From positions 1 to 34,635 of the forward strand of contig NBMY01000145.1 of NCBI GenBank assembly GCA_002212985.1: 34,635 nt of DNA, given 5' to 3'. This document shows, piece by piece, positions 16,521 to 24,702 of the stretch. This DNA is from Sphingobacteriales bacterium TSM_CSS. Lineage in GTDB: Bacteria; Bacteroidota; Bacteroidia; Chitinophagales; UBA2359. The position numbers were made by a program, and so were the translations under genes. The notes below the pieces were generated by a model. The model searched no databases. It had not been told where the DNA came from and saw only the letters and a list, made by a program, of their open reading frames with translations. How positions within the stretch are numbered: the first letter of the stretch is position 1; each line of letters begins with the position of its first letter.

Positions 16521-16562
16521 TGCAGGGCTATAATGTTTTGAACGCCTGCAAGGGCATTGGTC

Positions 16563-17573
16563 TCAGGCTTTAAGTGCAGCCATTTTAATGGCCAGTTCGG
16601 CCAGGCGGTTAGAGTAACCGGTTTCGTTGTCGTACCAACCTACTACTTTCACCATATTGCCAATGCAAATGGTCATTTTTGCATCGAAAATGCAGGAATA
16701 CGGGTTGCTTACAATATCGCTCGATACGAGAGGTTCTTCGCTGTATTCCAAAATGCCATTGAGGTTGGTTTGGGCGGCTTTTTTAAAGGCGGCATTAATT
16801 TCTTCAACGGTGGCGGGTTTTTCAAGAATACAGTTCAGGTCGGTTAAGGAGCCGGTAATAACGGGTACGCGGGTGGCCACGCCGGTAAGTTTACCTTTTA
16901 ATTTAGGTATAGCTTTGGTAACGGCATCGGCGGCGCCGGTAGAGGTGGGCACAATGTTAAGGGCTGCGGCACGGGCGCGGCGCAGGTCTTTGTGGGGGGC
17001 GTCTTGCAGGTTTTGGTCGGCGGTGTAGGCGTGTATGGTGGTAAATAACCCCTGCGACATGCCAAATGCATCTTCGAGTACTTTTACCATAGGCGCTAAG
17101 CAATTGGTGGTACAAGATGCATTAGATACAATGGTATCATCGGCGCTGAGTTCGTGGTCGTTAATACCCAACACCACCGTTTTTACATCGCCTTTGCTGG
17201 GCGCCGAAATGAGTACTTTTTTTGCACCCGCGGTAAGGTGCATGGCAGCCTTATCTTTTGCGGTAAAAATGCCGGTACACTCCAAAACCAGGTCAACTTC
17301 CAGGTCTTTCCACGGCAAAGCAAGGGGGTCTTTTACCGATAATGCCCTTATAGGCTTTCCGTTTATGGTAATGTATTGATCATCGGCAGTTACGGTTCCG
17401 TTAAATTTACCGTGTGCTGTATCATACTTAAACAAATGAGCTAAAGTAGGGTTATCGGTAAGGTCATTTACGGCAACTACCGAGACGTTGGCAGCGTGTT
17501 TTTCTAACAAAGCACGCAATACCAAACGGCCAATACGACCAAAACCATTAATTGCAATTTTGTAGGTGGACAT
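16563..17573 (-). CDS. gap: Glyceraldehyde-3-phosphate dehydrogenase, type I
   Basis: A 336-residue protein with the NAD-binding start INGFGRIGRLVLRAL, VAVNDL (D37 suggests NAD rather than NADP preference), the catalytic SNASCTTNCLAP with C154, the base H181 in TTIHAYTADQ, the LRRARAAALNIVPTSTGAA phosphate-binding stretch, GKLTGVATRVPV and the terminal WYDNETGYSNRLAEL. It oxidises glyceraldehyde 3-phosphate to 1,3-bisphosphoglycerate in the cytosol. A near-consensus promoter lies 38-69 bases upstream and a terminator follows, so the gene appears monocistronic. It is divergent from tRNA-Glu and next to pgk, which uses its product. Confidence 0.97.
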   Translation of the reverse strand: MSTYKIAINGFGRIGRLVLRALLEKHAANVSVVAVNDLTDNPTLAHLFKYDTAHGKFNGTVTADDQYITINGKPIRALSVKDPLALPWKDLEVDLVLECTGIFTAKDKAAMHLTAGAKKVLISAPSKGDVKTVVLGINDHELSADDTIVSNASCTTNCLAPMVKVLEDAFGMSQGLFTTIHAYTADQNLQDAPHKDLRRARAAALNIVPTSTGAADAVTKAIPKLKGKLTGVATRVPVITGSLTDLNCILEKPATVEEINAAFKKAAQTNLNGILEYSEEPLVSSDIVSNPYSCIFDAKMTICIGNMVKVVGWYDNETGYSNRLAELAIKMAALKA

Positions 17574-17611
17574 AATTTTTGTTTTTTTTACAATTTTGAA
17601 CTTAACAGGTG

Positions 17612-17642
17612 CAAAATTAGTTAGGAATAAGGCAAATACAAA
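17612..17642 (-). promoter_or_regulatory. Consensus Bacteroidota promoter of gap
   Basis: On the minus strand TTTG (17642-17639), then 19 bases, then TAATTTTG (17619-17612), an exact TAnnTTTG. The predicted start point leaves a leader of about 30 bases before the gap ATG. The spacing is identical to the divergent tRNA-Glu promoter. Confidence 0.75.
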
Positions 17643-17681
17643 GGAGAAAGAACGATTTTTGTAAAAAAAATGAGGTGGTTA

Positions 17682-17712
17682 TTTGCAAAGAAAAAAAAGC
17701 TGCTTATCTTTG
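17682..17712 (+). promoter_or_regulatory. Consensus Bacteroidota promoter of tRNA-Glu
   Basis: TTTG (17682-17685), 19 bases, then TATCTTTG (17705-17712), exact matches to the -33 and -7 elements. Transcription would start about 20 bases before the tRNA. Confidence 0.8.
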
Positions 17713-17738
17713 CGTCGCTTTTCCAGAAGGGCATAGCC

Positions 17739-17810
<72 letters not shown>

Positions 17811-17823
17811 CAACTTTTTAAAC

Positions 17824-17848
17824 AAACCCCTTGATTTTCAAGGGGTTT
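17824..17848 (+). terminator. Rho-independent terminator of tRNA-Glu
   Basis: An 11-bp stem AAACCCCTTGA / TCAAGGGGTTT with a TTT loop, followed by TGTTTTAT. It begins 13 bases after the tRNA 3' end. Confidence 0.9.
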
Positions 17849-17949
17849 TGTTTTATAAAAAAATATCTTAGGCGATTTAGGGGGCGTTTTTTTCAATTTT
17901 GCTTTAAGCCGGCAATTTTTTTGTGCCGTTACCTTTGCCATTAAAAATA

Positions 17950-17987
17950 ACAAGAGCCGTTTGGCATGGTTGCCAAACGGCTCTTGT
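17950..17987 (-). terminator. Rho-independent terminator of the tandem Spy-like gene
   Basis: A perfect 17-bp stem (arm ACAAGAGCCGTTTGGCA) with a four-base loop, followed on the minus strand by TATTTTTAA. It lies 21 bases past the stop codon at 18009. On the plus strand no strong U-tract follows. Confidence 0.85.
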
Positions 17988-18008
17988 ATTTAAATTTGTT
18001 TTTTACGC

Positions 18009-18812
18009 CTACCAATCGCCCCGGTTGGGGTTGTTTTCGCCGTTGCGGGGCGGGTTGGGTTGGCCGTTGCCGGGTCTGTCGGGGCATTGCGGGCCTTTTT
18101 TACCCGGTTTGCCGCCGCCGTTGCGGTGGGGCGGGTGGTTGAGGCGTTGTTGTTTCAGTTCGTCGAACCTTTTTTTCTGTTCATCGGTAAGCAGGGTTCT
18201 GAGTTCCTGTTCGCGCTGGTCGCGCAGTTCGGCAAATTTTCGGGCATCTTGCCGGTTTGCGTCTTTTTGGCGGTTTCGCAGTTCTTCGGCCTGTTTGGCG
18301 TATTTAAGGTTAATTTGTTCGGCTTTTTGTTGTTGTTCGGGGGTAAGGTTGAGGCGTTGCTGCATTCTTTCAGACTGGTTATGGGCGCGCTGGTCGGGTG
18401 GCGGCGCATTTTGGGCGCGTTGGTGCATTTTATTGCGCATGTTGTTCAGTTTTTCGTCTTGTTTAACTTTAAACCGGTCAAACTGCTCTTTGGTAAGCAC
18501 TCCTTTGAGCTCGTTGTCTTTTTGACGGAAGAGTTCTTCTATACGGTCAAACTTTTGCGTTCGGGAAGCATTGGGGTTTCGGCGGGCTTCATCAATTTTT
18601 TGGGCATAGCGGAGGTTAATTTCCTCTACGGCCTGTGCTTGTTTGTCGTTTAGTCCAAGGCCGTTTACCATTTTTTCGGTCATGTGTTGTGCGCGTTGTT
18701 CGGGTGTTTGTTGCGGGCCGCGCGGCGGTTGCTGCGCAAAGGAGGCGGTTGCTGCAAGCAGCCATAGCAAAACTGCTACTGCTGACAAAAGCCTGTTTCT
18801 GTGTTGTTTCAT
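18009..18812 (-). CDS. Periplasmic protein with duplicated Spy/LTxxQ-like domain
   Basis: A 267-residue protein with a signal peptide (hydrophobic 9-24, cleavage near ASFAQ at 27). The mature part holds two related helical units: about 36-122 (EQRAQHMTEKMVNGLGLNDK, QAVEEINLRYAQKIDEAR, LKGVLTKEQFDRFK) and about 140-222 (DQRAHNQSERMQQRLNLTPE, QKAEQINLKYAKQAEELR, LRTLLTDEQKKRFDELK). The parallel order in each half shows an internal duplication. The last 45 residues are rich in Gly, Pro, Asn, Arg and Lys and look disordered. It fits the Spy/CpxP family of periplasmic chaperones or metal-stress proteins, of which single-unit members are the norm. The gene stands alone with its own terminator. Its function is inferred from fold type only. 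Confidence 0.77.
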   Translation of the reverse strand: MKQHRNRLLSAVAVLLWLLAATASFAQQPPRGPQQTPEQRAQHMTEKMVNGLGLNDKQAQAVEEINLRYAQKIDEARRNPNASRTQKFDRIEELFRQKDNELKGVLTKEQFDRFKVKQDEKLNNMRNKMHQRAQNAPPPDQRAHNQSERMQQRLNLTPEQQQKAEQINLKYAKQAEELRNRQKDANRQDARKFAELRDQREQELRTLLTDEQKKRFDELKQQRLNHPPHRNGGGKPGKKGPQCPDRPGNGQPNPPRNGENNPNRGDW

Positions 18813-19027
18813 GAGATTAGTTTTTTAATGTTCAAATGCTGTTTTGCGACTTTGACACAAGGGCTGCCGTGTTTATTCCGCCGGTATGCCGTACAGCAAC
18901 AATTTAACTAAATTTTAACACCCCCCCTGTGCAAACAGGTAAATTGGCAAATCTCGGGTACTTTTTTTTACCTGCCGCATAAGACGGCATAATTTTTTTA
19001 GTTGCTGCAACAGTGTTTTTGTAATAA

Positions 19028-19561
19028 TTAGTTGTACACCTTTTGGGCTGTTGCGGTAAGCCATATACCCCATGCTTTGGAGTAGGCATGTACACGGCGG
19101 GTGGGTTGGTTTTGGCTGTTTACCACCGGCTGTTGTTGGTTAACCCACTCAAAAATGCCGCCGTACAGATTGTGCACATTGGTATAACCCAAAGCCAGCA
19201 ACTGTTCTCCAATGCGCTCGCTGCGGTAACCTACCGAGCAATAGACTACAATGGGCGCATCGGGCGGTATGCCGGCCAGGTTATCGGGCAAAAAATGGTC
19301 ATACCCAATCCACAGGGCATCTTTTATATGGCTTACTTCGTACTCTTTCCATTCGCGGGCATCTAAAAACAAATAGCCGGCAGTATTTTGTGCTTGTTGC
19401 ACCCCAATAAGCGGAACGGTATTTTTATACAGCCCGATGAGCATGGCACGGTAGGCCGGATTTTGCACCTGTGCCCGGGTATTGTTGCAAGAAAACAGAA
19501 AACCCCATACCATTAGCAGCGTGGTGGTGCGCCCCCATAAAAAGAAACGAACTAAACCCAT
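19028..19561 (-). CDS. Rhodanese-domain lipoprotein
   Basis: A 177-residue protein with an N-terminal hydrophobic segment ending in the lipobox-like LFSC (C25), then one rhodanese-like domain at about 45-145: YLFLDAREWKEYEVSHIKDA, the active loop CSVGYR with catalytic C108 after APIVVY, and NLYGGIFEWVNQ. The six-residue active loop fits sulfurtransferase-type rather than phosphatase-type domains. It would act as a membrane-anchored periplasmic sulfurtransferase or redox-linked protein; the sulfur donor and acceptor are unknown. It is divergent from the peptide-binding lipoprotein gene across a 288-base region containing repeated TTTACCCG motifs. Confidence 0.87.
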   Translation of the reverse strand: MGLVRFFLWGRTTTLLMVWGFLFSCNNTRAQVQNPAYRAMLIGLYKNTVPLIGVQQAQNTAGYLFLDAREWKEYEVSHIKDALWIGYDHFLPDNLAGIPPDAPIVVYCSVGYRSERIGEQLLALGYTNVHNLYGGIFEWVNQQQPVVNSQNQPTRRVHAYSKAWGIWLTATAQKVYN

Positions 19562-19598
19562 ATTTGGTAAAATGTAAAAACTTTTAACTTAAACACCC

Positions 19599-19656
19599 CG
19601 GGTAAATACAAGGTTTAACCCGGGCAACATTTTACCCGTCAATTTACCCGTTTACC
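19599..19656. repeat. Cluster of TTTACCCG motifs between divergent genes
   Basis: CGGGTAAA at 19599-19606, TTTAACCCG at 19614-19622, TTTACCCG at 19631-19638 and 19643-19650, and a partial TTTACC at 19651-19656. The first two form an imperfect inverted pair; the next two are direct repeats 12 bases apart. They lie between the rhodanese gene and the ABC-transporter gene and could be binding sites for a regulator of either. The rest of the interval (19562-19849) shows no gene. Confidence 0.4.
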
Positions 19657-19849
19657 ACAACCGAAATTGCCCTGCACAACCCAATTTCAAGCTTATTCCA
19701 TGTTTTCATTTCACAAGATTGTTAAAAATGCGCCGATATTATGCTAATTAGCCAATTACTTACTACTTTTAGCCTCGTTTATGAAACTTGCGCCATAAAT
19801 GCGCAACAACCAAGTTAATCACCAAAGAAGCAACAAAAACAACTTGTTA

Positions 19850-21637
19850 ATGATGAAGAAAATTACCCCTGTTATCCTGTTTTCCTGTTTAATCTTCTTT
19901 ATACTATACACTACCTCCTGCAACAGCGGCGGCGGTATGGCAAAAAGCAAAAAAAGCGGCGACAGTACGGTGGTTATACACGACCTTGCCGATGCAGACG
20001 GATTAAACCCGCTTACCTCAAGCAGCGCCAATGGTTTTTATATCCAATCCAATATTTTTCAAGGTTTGTTGTCTATTGACTTTAAAACCCTGAAACAAAC
20101 CGGCCAATTAGCCGTTGACCGCCCCAAAATTGAAGAAGTTACCGATGGCGATTACAAAGGCGGCATGAAACTAACTTACGAAATACGCCCCGAAGCCATG
20201 TGGGATAATGGCGCACCGGTTACCGCGGCCGATTATATTTTTTCTATAAAAGCGGTAAAAAACCCAAAAACCAGTTGCGGCTCGCTGCGCCCCTACCTCG
20301 AGTTTATTGATGATATACAGGTGGACCCGCAAAACCCCAAAAAATTGACCGTTTACTCCAAAGAAAAATACATATTAGCCGAAGAGTTCAGTGGCGGAAC
20401 CGTATTGCCCGAATACGTGTATGACCCCAAAGGGTTAATGCGCGGCTTTACCATTAAGCAGTTGAACGATAAAAAAAATGCCGCCAAACTAATGAACGAC
20501 CCCAAAATAGACGAGTTTGCCCAACAGTTTAACTCGCCCAAATATGCCCGCGAAAAAGGATTTGTGGTTGGTTCCGGCCCTTATGAGTTTATTGAGTGGG
20601 CAACCGGACAATATGTAATACTCAACAAAAAGAAAAACTGGTGGGGCGATAAAACCGGCGGCGCCCTATATGCCCACCCGCCCAAAATTACCTATAAAAT
20701 TGTAAACGACTGGACTACGGCCGTTACCGCACTTAAAGGCGAAGACTTGGATGTAGCTCAGGGCATTCGGCCAAATGACTTCCTCGACCTCAAAAAGAAC
20801 GAGCAATTTAAACAGCTTTTTAACATATACACCCCCGATGAACTGTCTTATATTTATCTGGGACTTAACCGCCGCAACCCGCGCTTAGCCGATGTGCGCG
20901 TGCGCAAAGCTCTGGCGCATTTGGTAGATAAAAAAGAAATTATTGAAACCCTGCTGTACGGAATGGGATCGCCGGTAATTGGCCCCATTAACCCCATAAA
21001 ACCCTACTACGACAAAAACATTCCCGAAATTCCGTTTGATATAGAAAAAGCAAAAGCGCTGTTAAAAGAAGCCGGATGGGAAGATACAGACGGAAACGGC
21101 ATTGCCGATAAAATGGTAAATGGCGAAAAAATGGAAATGAAACTCGATTTCAAATACAACTCCGGCAATGATACCCGTAAAAACATTGGCATTCTGCTGA
21201 AAGAAAACGCCAAGCGCGCCGGCGTGGAAGTTAATGTGGTAGCACGCGAATGGACGGTATTTCTGGAAGATACCAAAAAACGCGACTATGACATTTTCTG
21301 CGGCGGATGGATTCAGTCTCCTATTTTAGACGACCCCAAACAAATATGGCATACCAGTTCTGACCACCCCGACGGCGATAACCGCGTAGGGTTTGGTAAT
21401 GCTGAAAGCGATAAACTCATTGACGAGCTGCGCGCCACTTTAGACGAAACCAAACGCAACGAACTATACAAAAAGTTTCAGGAAATAGTGGCCAACGACC
21501 AACCCTATATTTTCCTGTATGCTCCCCAAAATAGGCTGGCCATACACGCCCGCTTTAATGCCGAACCCTCGCTAAACCGCCCCGGATTTGACGAAAGAGC
21601 CTTTACCCTGAAACAAGAGTGGATGGCCGATAAATAA
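19850..21637 (+). CDS. Peptide/oligopeptide ABC transporter substrate-binding lipoprotein
   Basis: From ATG 19850 the product has 595 residues; an in-frame ATG at 19799 would add 17 polar residues before the signal peptide and is less likely. The signal ends at YTTSC, with the Cys as probable lipid anchor. The mature part matches family-5 solute-binding proteins: DADGLNPLTSSSANGFYIQS, the LTYEIRPEAMWDNGAPVTA segment, GSGPYEFIEWATGQYVILNK, ADVRVRKALAHLVDKKEIIE, and KLIDELRATLDETKRNELYK with YIFLYAP near the C-terminus. It captures peptides or related solutes at the outer face of the inner membrane and passes them to the two permeases that follow. No ATPase gene is present in the window, so energy-coupling subunits must be encoded elsewhere. 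Confidence 0.92.
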   Translation: MMKKITPVILFSCLIFFILYTTSCNSGGGMAKSKKSGDSTVVIHDLADADGLNPLTSSSANGFYIQSNIFQGLLSIDFKTLKQTGQLAVDRPKIEEVTDGDYKGGMKLTYEIRPEAMWDNGAPVTAADYIFSIKAVKNPKTSCGSLRPYLEFIDDIQVDPQNPKKLTVYSKEKYILAEEFSGGTVLPEYVYDPKGLMRGFTIKQLNDKKNAAKLMNDPKIDEFAQQFNSPKYAREKGFVVGSGPYEFIEWATGQYVILNKKKNWWGDKTGGALYAHPPKITYKIVNDWTTAVTALKGEDLDVAQGIRPNDFLDLKKNEQFKQLFNIYTPDELSYIYLGLNRRNPRLADVRVRKALAHLVDKKEIIETLLYGMGSPVIGPINPIKPYYDKNIPEIPFDIEKAKALLKEAGWEDTDGNGIADKMVNGEKMEMKLDFKYNSGNDTRKNIGILLKENAKRAGVEVNVVAREWTVFLEDTKKRDYDIFCGGWIQSPILDDPKQIWHTSSDHPDGDNRVGFGNAESDKLIDELRATLDETKRNELYKKFQEIVANDQPYIFLYAPQNRLAIHARFNAEPSLNRPGFDERAFTLKQEWMADK

Positions 21638-21656
21638 AAAACAACTCACCAATTTG

Positions 21657-21700
21657 AGGCACAAAACACCGTGCAAAAGTTTTTGCCGGGTTTTGTGCCT
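21657..21700 (+). terminator. Hairpin between binding protein and permease genes, possible attenuator
   Basis: A perfect 11-bp stem AGGCACAAAAC / GTTTTGTGCCT with a 22-base loop, followed by TGTACCTTTTTAT. It begins about 20 bases past the binding-protein stop. Such a partial terminator would give more binding protein than permease from one transcript; it could also stabilise the upstream mRNA. Confidence 0.5.
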
Positions 21701-21777
21701 TGTACCTTTTTATAAACTCCTGCCGTGTTTAATTTATTAATTAACCAATATTGCCCGGCAGCTAATGTGTTTTTTGC

Positions 21778-23196
21778 ATGTTTAAATACATCGTTCAGCG
21801 CTTAATTATTTTCCTGCCAACGTTATTGGTTGTTTCGCTGGTGGCTTTTTCACTCAGCAAACTGGCACCCGGCGACCCGGTAGAATTATTACTCAAAGGA
21901 CAGGCCGGCGAATCGGGGCAAAAAGCATCGGTGCAGGCCTACGAAGAAGTTGCCCGAAGGTTAGGACTGGATCTGCCCGTATTTTACGGCGCATTGTCAA
22001 CCGCCGCCTACCCCGATACCCTGTACAAAATAGTTAAAAAAGCAGAGCGCGAAAACTTAGACAAACTCATTAGCCAATACGGCAACTGGCCGCAAATTTC
22101 GGGCTATTACCTTACCCTGAAACAATTGGAAGCCGGCACTCAAAATATAGTTGCCGATAGCGTATCATACTTAGCCAAAAATACCATTTCGCGGCAGGTA
22201 AAAGAGCTTTTGCTAAACCATAAAGACGCTAAAATAGCCTATGCACTTACCGAAATACAAAAAATAATGCCCGATAGCGGTGCCATTATCACCCTTGCCC
22301 CGCTTATTGAACAACTCAACGCCAACTACCAGAAAATTAAAACCGAAGCCTCGCCACAAAAAAACTATATTCCTTCTATTAAATGGTATGGGTTTAAAAA
22401 CCAGTACCACCGGTGGATAACCAACTTTTTTAAGGGCAATTTCGGGTATTCTTATTTAGACAGCAGACCCGTTGGCAGTAAAATGTGGGACGCCCTGCGC
22501 TGGACACTCATTATCAACTTCATTTCCATTATTCTGGCATACATTATTGCCATTCCTATTGGTGTAAGCACCGCCATTAAAAAAGATACACCCTACGACC
22601 GCATCGTTACCACTTTGCTTTTTATCTTGTACTCACTGCCTTCTTTCTGGATAGGTACCTTGCTGATTGTGTTTTTTACCACCTCTGAATACAGCCCCTT
22701 CCTCGATTGGTTTCCTACCGGCGGCGTAACCGACCTGCCCGAAAGTACGCCCTTTTTTACACGCGCCATAGACATTATGCACCACCTTATTTTGCCCGTT
22801 TTTTGCGTAACCTATGGTTCTTTTGCCTTTATTTCAAGGCAAATGCGCGGCGGTATGCTTACCGTAGTACGGCAAGATTATATAAGAACCGCCAAAGCCA
22901 AAGGGCTGGAAGAAAAAAGCATTATCTGGAAACACGCTTTCCGCAACTCACTATTCCCCATCATTACCTTGTTTGCCTATATATTTCCGGCGGCCATTGC
23001 CGGCTCTGTTACCATAGAGGTCATTTACAGCATACCGGGCATGGGTAAACTGGCCGTTGACTCAATTGTTGCCCGAGATTGGCCGGTGGTGTTTACCATT
23101 CTTATGTTTGCAGCCATTCTTACCATGATTGGCAACTTAGTGGCCGACCTGCTCTATGCCCTGGCCGATCCGCGCGTGTCTTACAGCAAAAAATAA
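21778..23196 (+). CDS. ABC transporter permease, OppB/YejB-like with large periplasmic insertion
   Basis: A 472-residue membrane protein, against about 310-360 in the usual family. The start MFKYIVQRLIIFLPTLLVVS with LAPGDPVELLL and RLGLDLPVFYG matches the OppB group. A mostly soluble, charged insertion of about 130 residues (roughly 72-200) follows the first helix, before the conserved NFFKGNFGYSYLDSRPV. The core resumes with five further helices, the coupling (EAA) loop at about 369-392 (YIRTAKAKGLEEKSIIWKHA) and IEVIYSIPGMGKLAVDSI. It forms one half of the membrane channel for the peptide importer. It lies 140 bases after the binding-protein gene, with a hairpin between. Confidence 0.92.
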   Translation: MFKYIVQRLIIFLPTLLVVSLVAFSLSKLAPGDPVELLLKGQAGESGQKASVQAYEEVARRLGLDLPVFYGALSTAAYPDTLYKIVKKAERENLDKLISQYGNWPQISGYYLTLKQLEAGTQNIVADSVSYLAKNTISRQVKELLLNHKDAKIAYALTEIQKIMPDSGAIITLAPLIEQLNANYQKIKTEASPQKNYIPSIKWYGFKNQYHRWITNFFKGNFGYSYLDSRPVGSKMWDALRWTLIINFISIILAYIIAIPIGVSTAIKKDTPYDRIVTTLLFILYSLPSFWIGTLLIVFFTTSEYSPFLDWFPTGGVTDLPESTPFFTRAIDIMHHLILPVFCVTYGSFAFISRQMRGGMLTVVRQDYIRTAKAKGLEEKSIIWKHAFRNSLFPIITLFAYIFPAAIAGSVTIEVIYSIPGMGKLAVDSIVARDWPVVFTILMFAAILTMIGNLVADLLYALADPRVSYSKK

Positions 23197-23323
23197 CTCA
23201 ACAATGAAAGTCCGAAAACGAGTATATGAAACAAAAACTTGCCGCAAATACCAATAATACCACTTACTATACCTCAAAACAGGTCATCAATTTTACCATT
23301 CACACCTCATTATTAATAGCGCC

Positions 23324-24643
23324 ATGTTTTTCAGAAAAAAGAAAGAGCAACAAATAGAAACTGCTATTCAACAACGCTCCACCGACCAAAGCTATTGGGC
23401 AAATGTAAAGCGCCAGTTCAGGAAAAACCGGGTAGCGGTATGGTCGTTGCGGGTGTTTTACGTTATTTTGTTTATAGCAGTCTTTGCCGATTTCTTGTCT
23501 AATGAACGCCCGCTGGTGTGCAAATTAGATGGCAACCTCATGTTTCCGGTATTGAAACAATATGCCGTATCTGCCGGGTTAAGCAGCTGGAATGAAAAAT
23601 TTGTTACTACCCCCTGGCACGAACACCAATACGACTTTGCCATTTGGCCGCCCATACCCTACTCTTCTACGACCATTGACAAAAAAAACCGCAATTTCAC
23701 AAGTCCCTTCGACCGGCAGGAGGTAAAATCGGGGCGGTGGCACCACCTGCTGGGCACCGATGAACTGGGGCGCGATGTTGCCGCCGGCATGATACACGGC
23801 ACACGCATAGCCATTTCGGTAGGGGTTATTGCCATGACCATTGCCTCTGTAATAGGCATTTTACTGGGTTCTTTGGCCGGCTATTTTGGCGATAACAACC
23901 TGCAAATGTCGCGCATACGGCTCGTACTCAATTTGTTGGGGCTGGCGCTGGGCATTTTTTACGCTTTTGTGGCCCGGGGTTATGCCTTGGGTGCCGGTGC
24001 CGAAGAATCGGGGTTTATGTGGCAATTGCTCATCAGTTTTGGCATATTTACGGGCATTATGGTGGCGGCAAACCTGCTGGCATCGGTATTAAAAAAGGTG
24101 CCGGGGTTAAGCAGCAGGGTAAACATTGCCGCCGATATTTTGGTTATGCGCCTTATTGAAGTGTTTAACTCCATACCCGGTTTGCTGCTCATTTTATCTA
24201 TTGTTGCGCTAACCAAACCCTCTATCATGAACGTAATGATTATCATCGGGTTTATTTCCTGGACCAGCATTGCAAGATTCATCAGGGCAGAGTTGCTACG
24301 CATTCGCAACCTTGAGTATATTGAGGCTGCACAGGCTATGGGCTTCGGCGAGGCGCGCATTATTTTCCGCCATGCCATACCAAATGCCCTAACACCGGTG
24401 CTTATAACCATAGCCTTTGGCATTGCCAGCGCCATTTTAACCGAGGCCTTCCTGTCTTTCCTTGGCATTGGCGTTGCCGCCGAGGAGGTAACCTGGGGTT
24501 CGCTGCTCAATTTGGCCCGAACCAAATTTCAGGCCTGGTGGCTGGCAATTTTTCCGGGTACAGCCATTTTTATTACCGTAACCATTTTTAACCTCATTGG
24601 CGAAGGCCTTACCGATGCCCTTGACCCGCGGCTGAAACAATAA
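23324..24643 (+). CDS. ABC transporter permease, OppC/YejE-like with two insertions
   Basis: A 439-residue membrane protein, longer than typical OppC (about 300). The first periplasmic loop (LSNERPLVCKLDGNLMFPVL, about 59-78) strongly recalls YejE of the microcin-C/peptide importer. The core has LLGTDELGRDVAAGMIHGTR (142-161), then a second insertion at about 190-270 that carries two extra hydrophobic helices, before the usual DILVMRLIEVFNSIPGLLLI. The EAA loop reads YIEAAQAMGFGEARIIFRHA (332-351), followed by TEAFLSFLGIG. It pairs with the preceding OppB-like protein. It lies 127 bases downstream of that gene. Substrate is probably a peptide, inferred from family only. Confidence 0.91.
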   Translation: MFFRKKKEQQIETAIQQRSTDQSYWANVKRQFRKNRVAVWSLRVFYVILFIAVFADFLSNERPLVCKLDGNLMFPVLKQYAVSAGLSSWNEKFVTTPWHEHQYDFAIWPPIPYSSTTIDKKNRNFTSPFDRQEVKSGRWHHLLGTDELGRDVAAGMIHGTRIAISVGVIAMTIASVIGILLGSLAGYFGDNNLQMSRIRLVLNLLGLALGIFYAFVARGYALGAGAEESGFMWQLLISFGIFTGIMVAANLLASVLKKVPGLSSRVNIAADILVMRLIEVFNSIPGLLLILSIVALTKPSIMNVMIIIGFISWTSIARFIRAELLRIRNLEYIEAAQAMGFGEARIIFRHAIPNALTPVLITIAFGIASAILTEAFLSFLGIGVAAEEVTWGSLLNLARTKFQAWWLAIFPGTAIFITVTIFNLIGEGLTDALDPRLKQ

Positions 24644-24702
24644 AAACACCCATCGGGCGGTTTCTGTTATAAAACCTGTTTCACCGCTTTAATTGTTTTT
24701 TT

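Noticed and set aside
15128-17573. A simple gap-pgk operon
   Set aside because: A 15-bp perfect hairpin lies between the two genes, 43 bases after the gap stop, so strict cotranscription is not supported.
18060-18653. Long plus-strand open frames (about 200 codons) opposite the tandem Spy-like gene
   Set aside because: They are antisense to a gene with a signal peptide and recognisable repeats; the openness follows from its codon use.
23226-23359. Short plus-strand open frame (about 44 codons) between the two permease genes
   Set aside because: It overlaps the start of the second permease in another frame, ends inside it, and has no leader, signal or motif.
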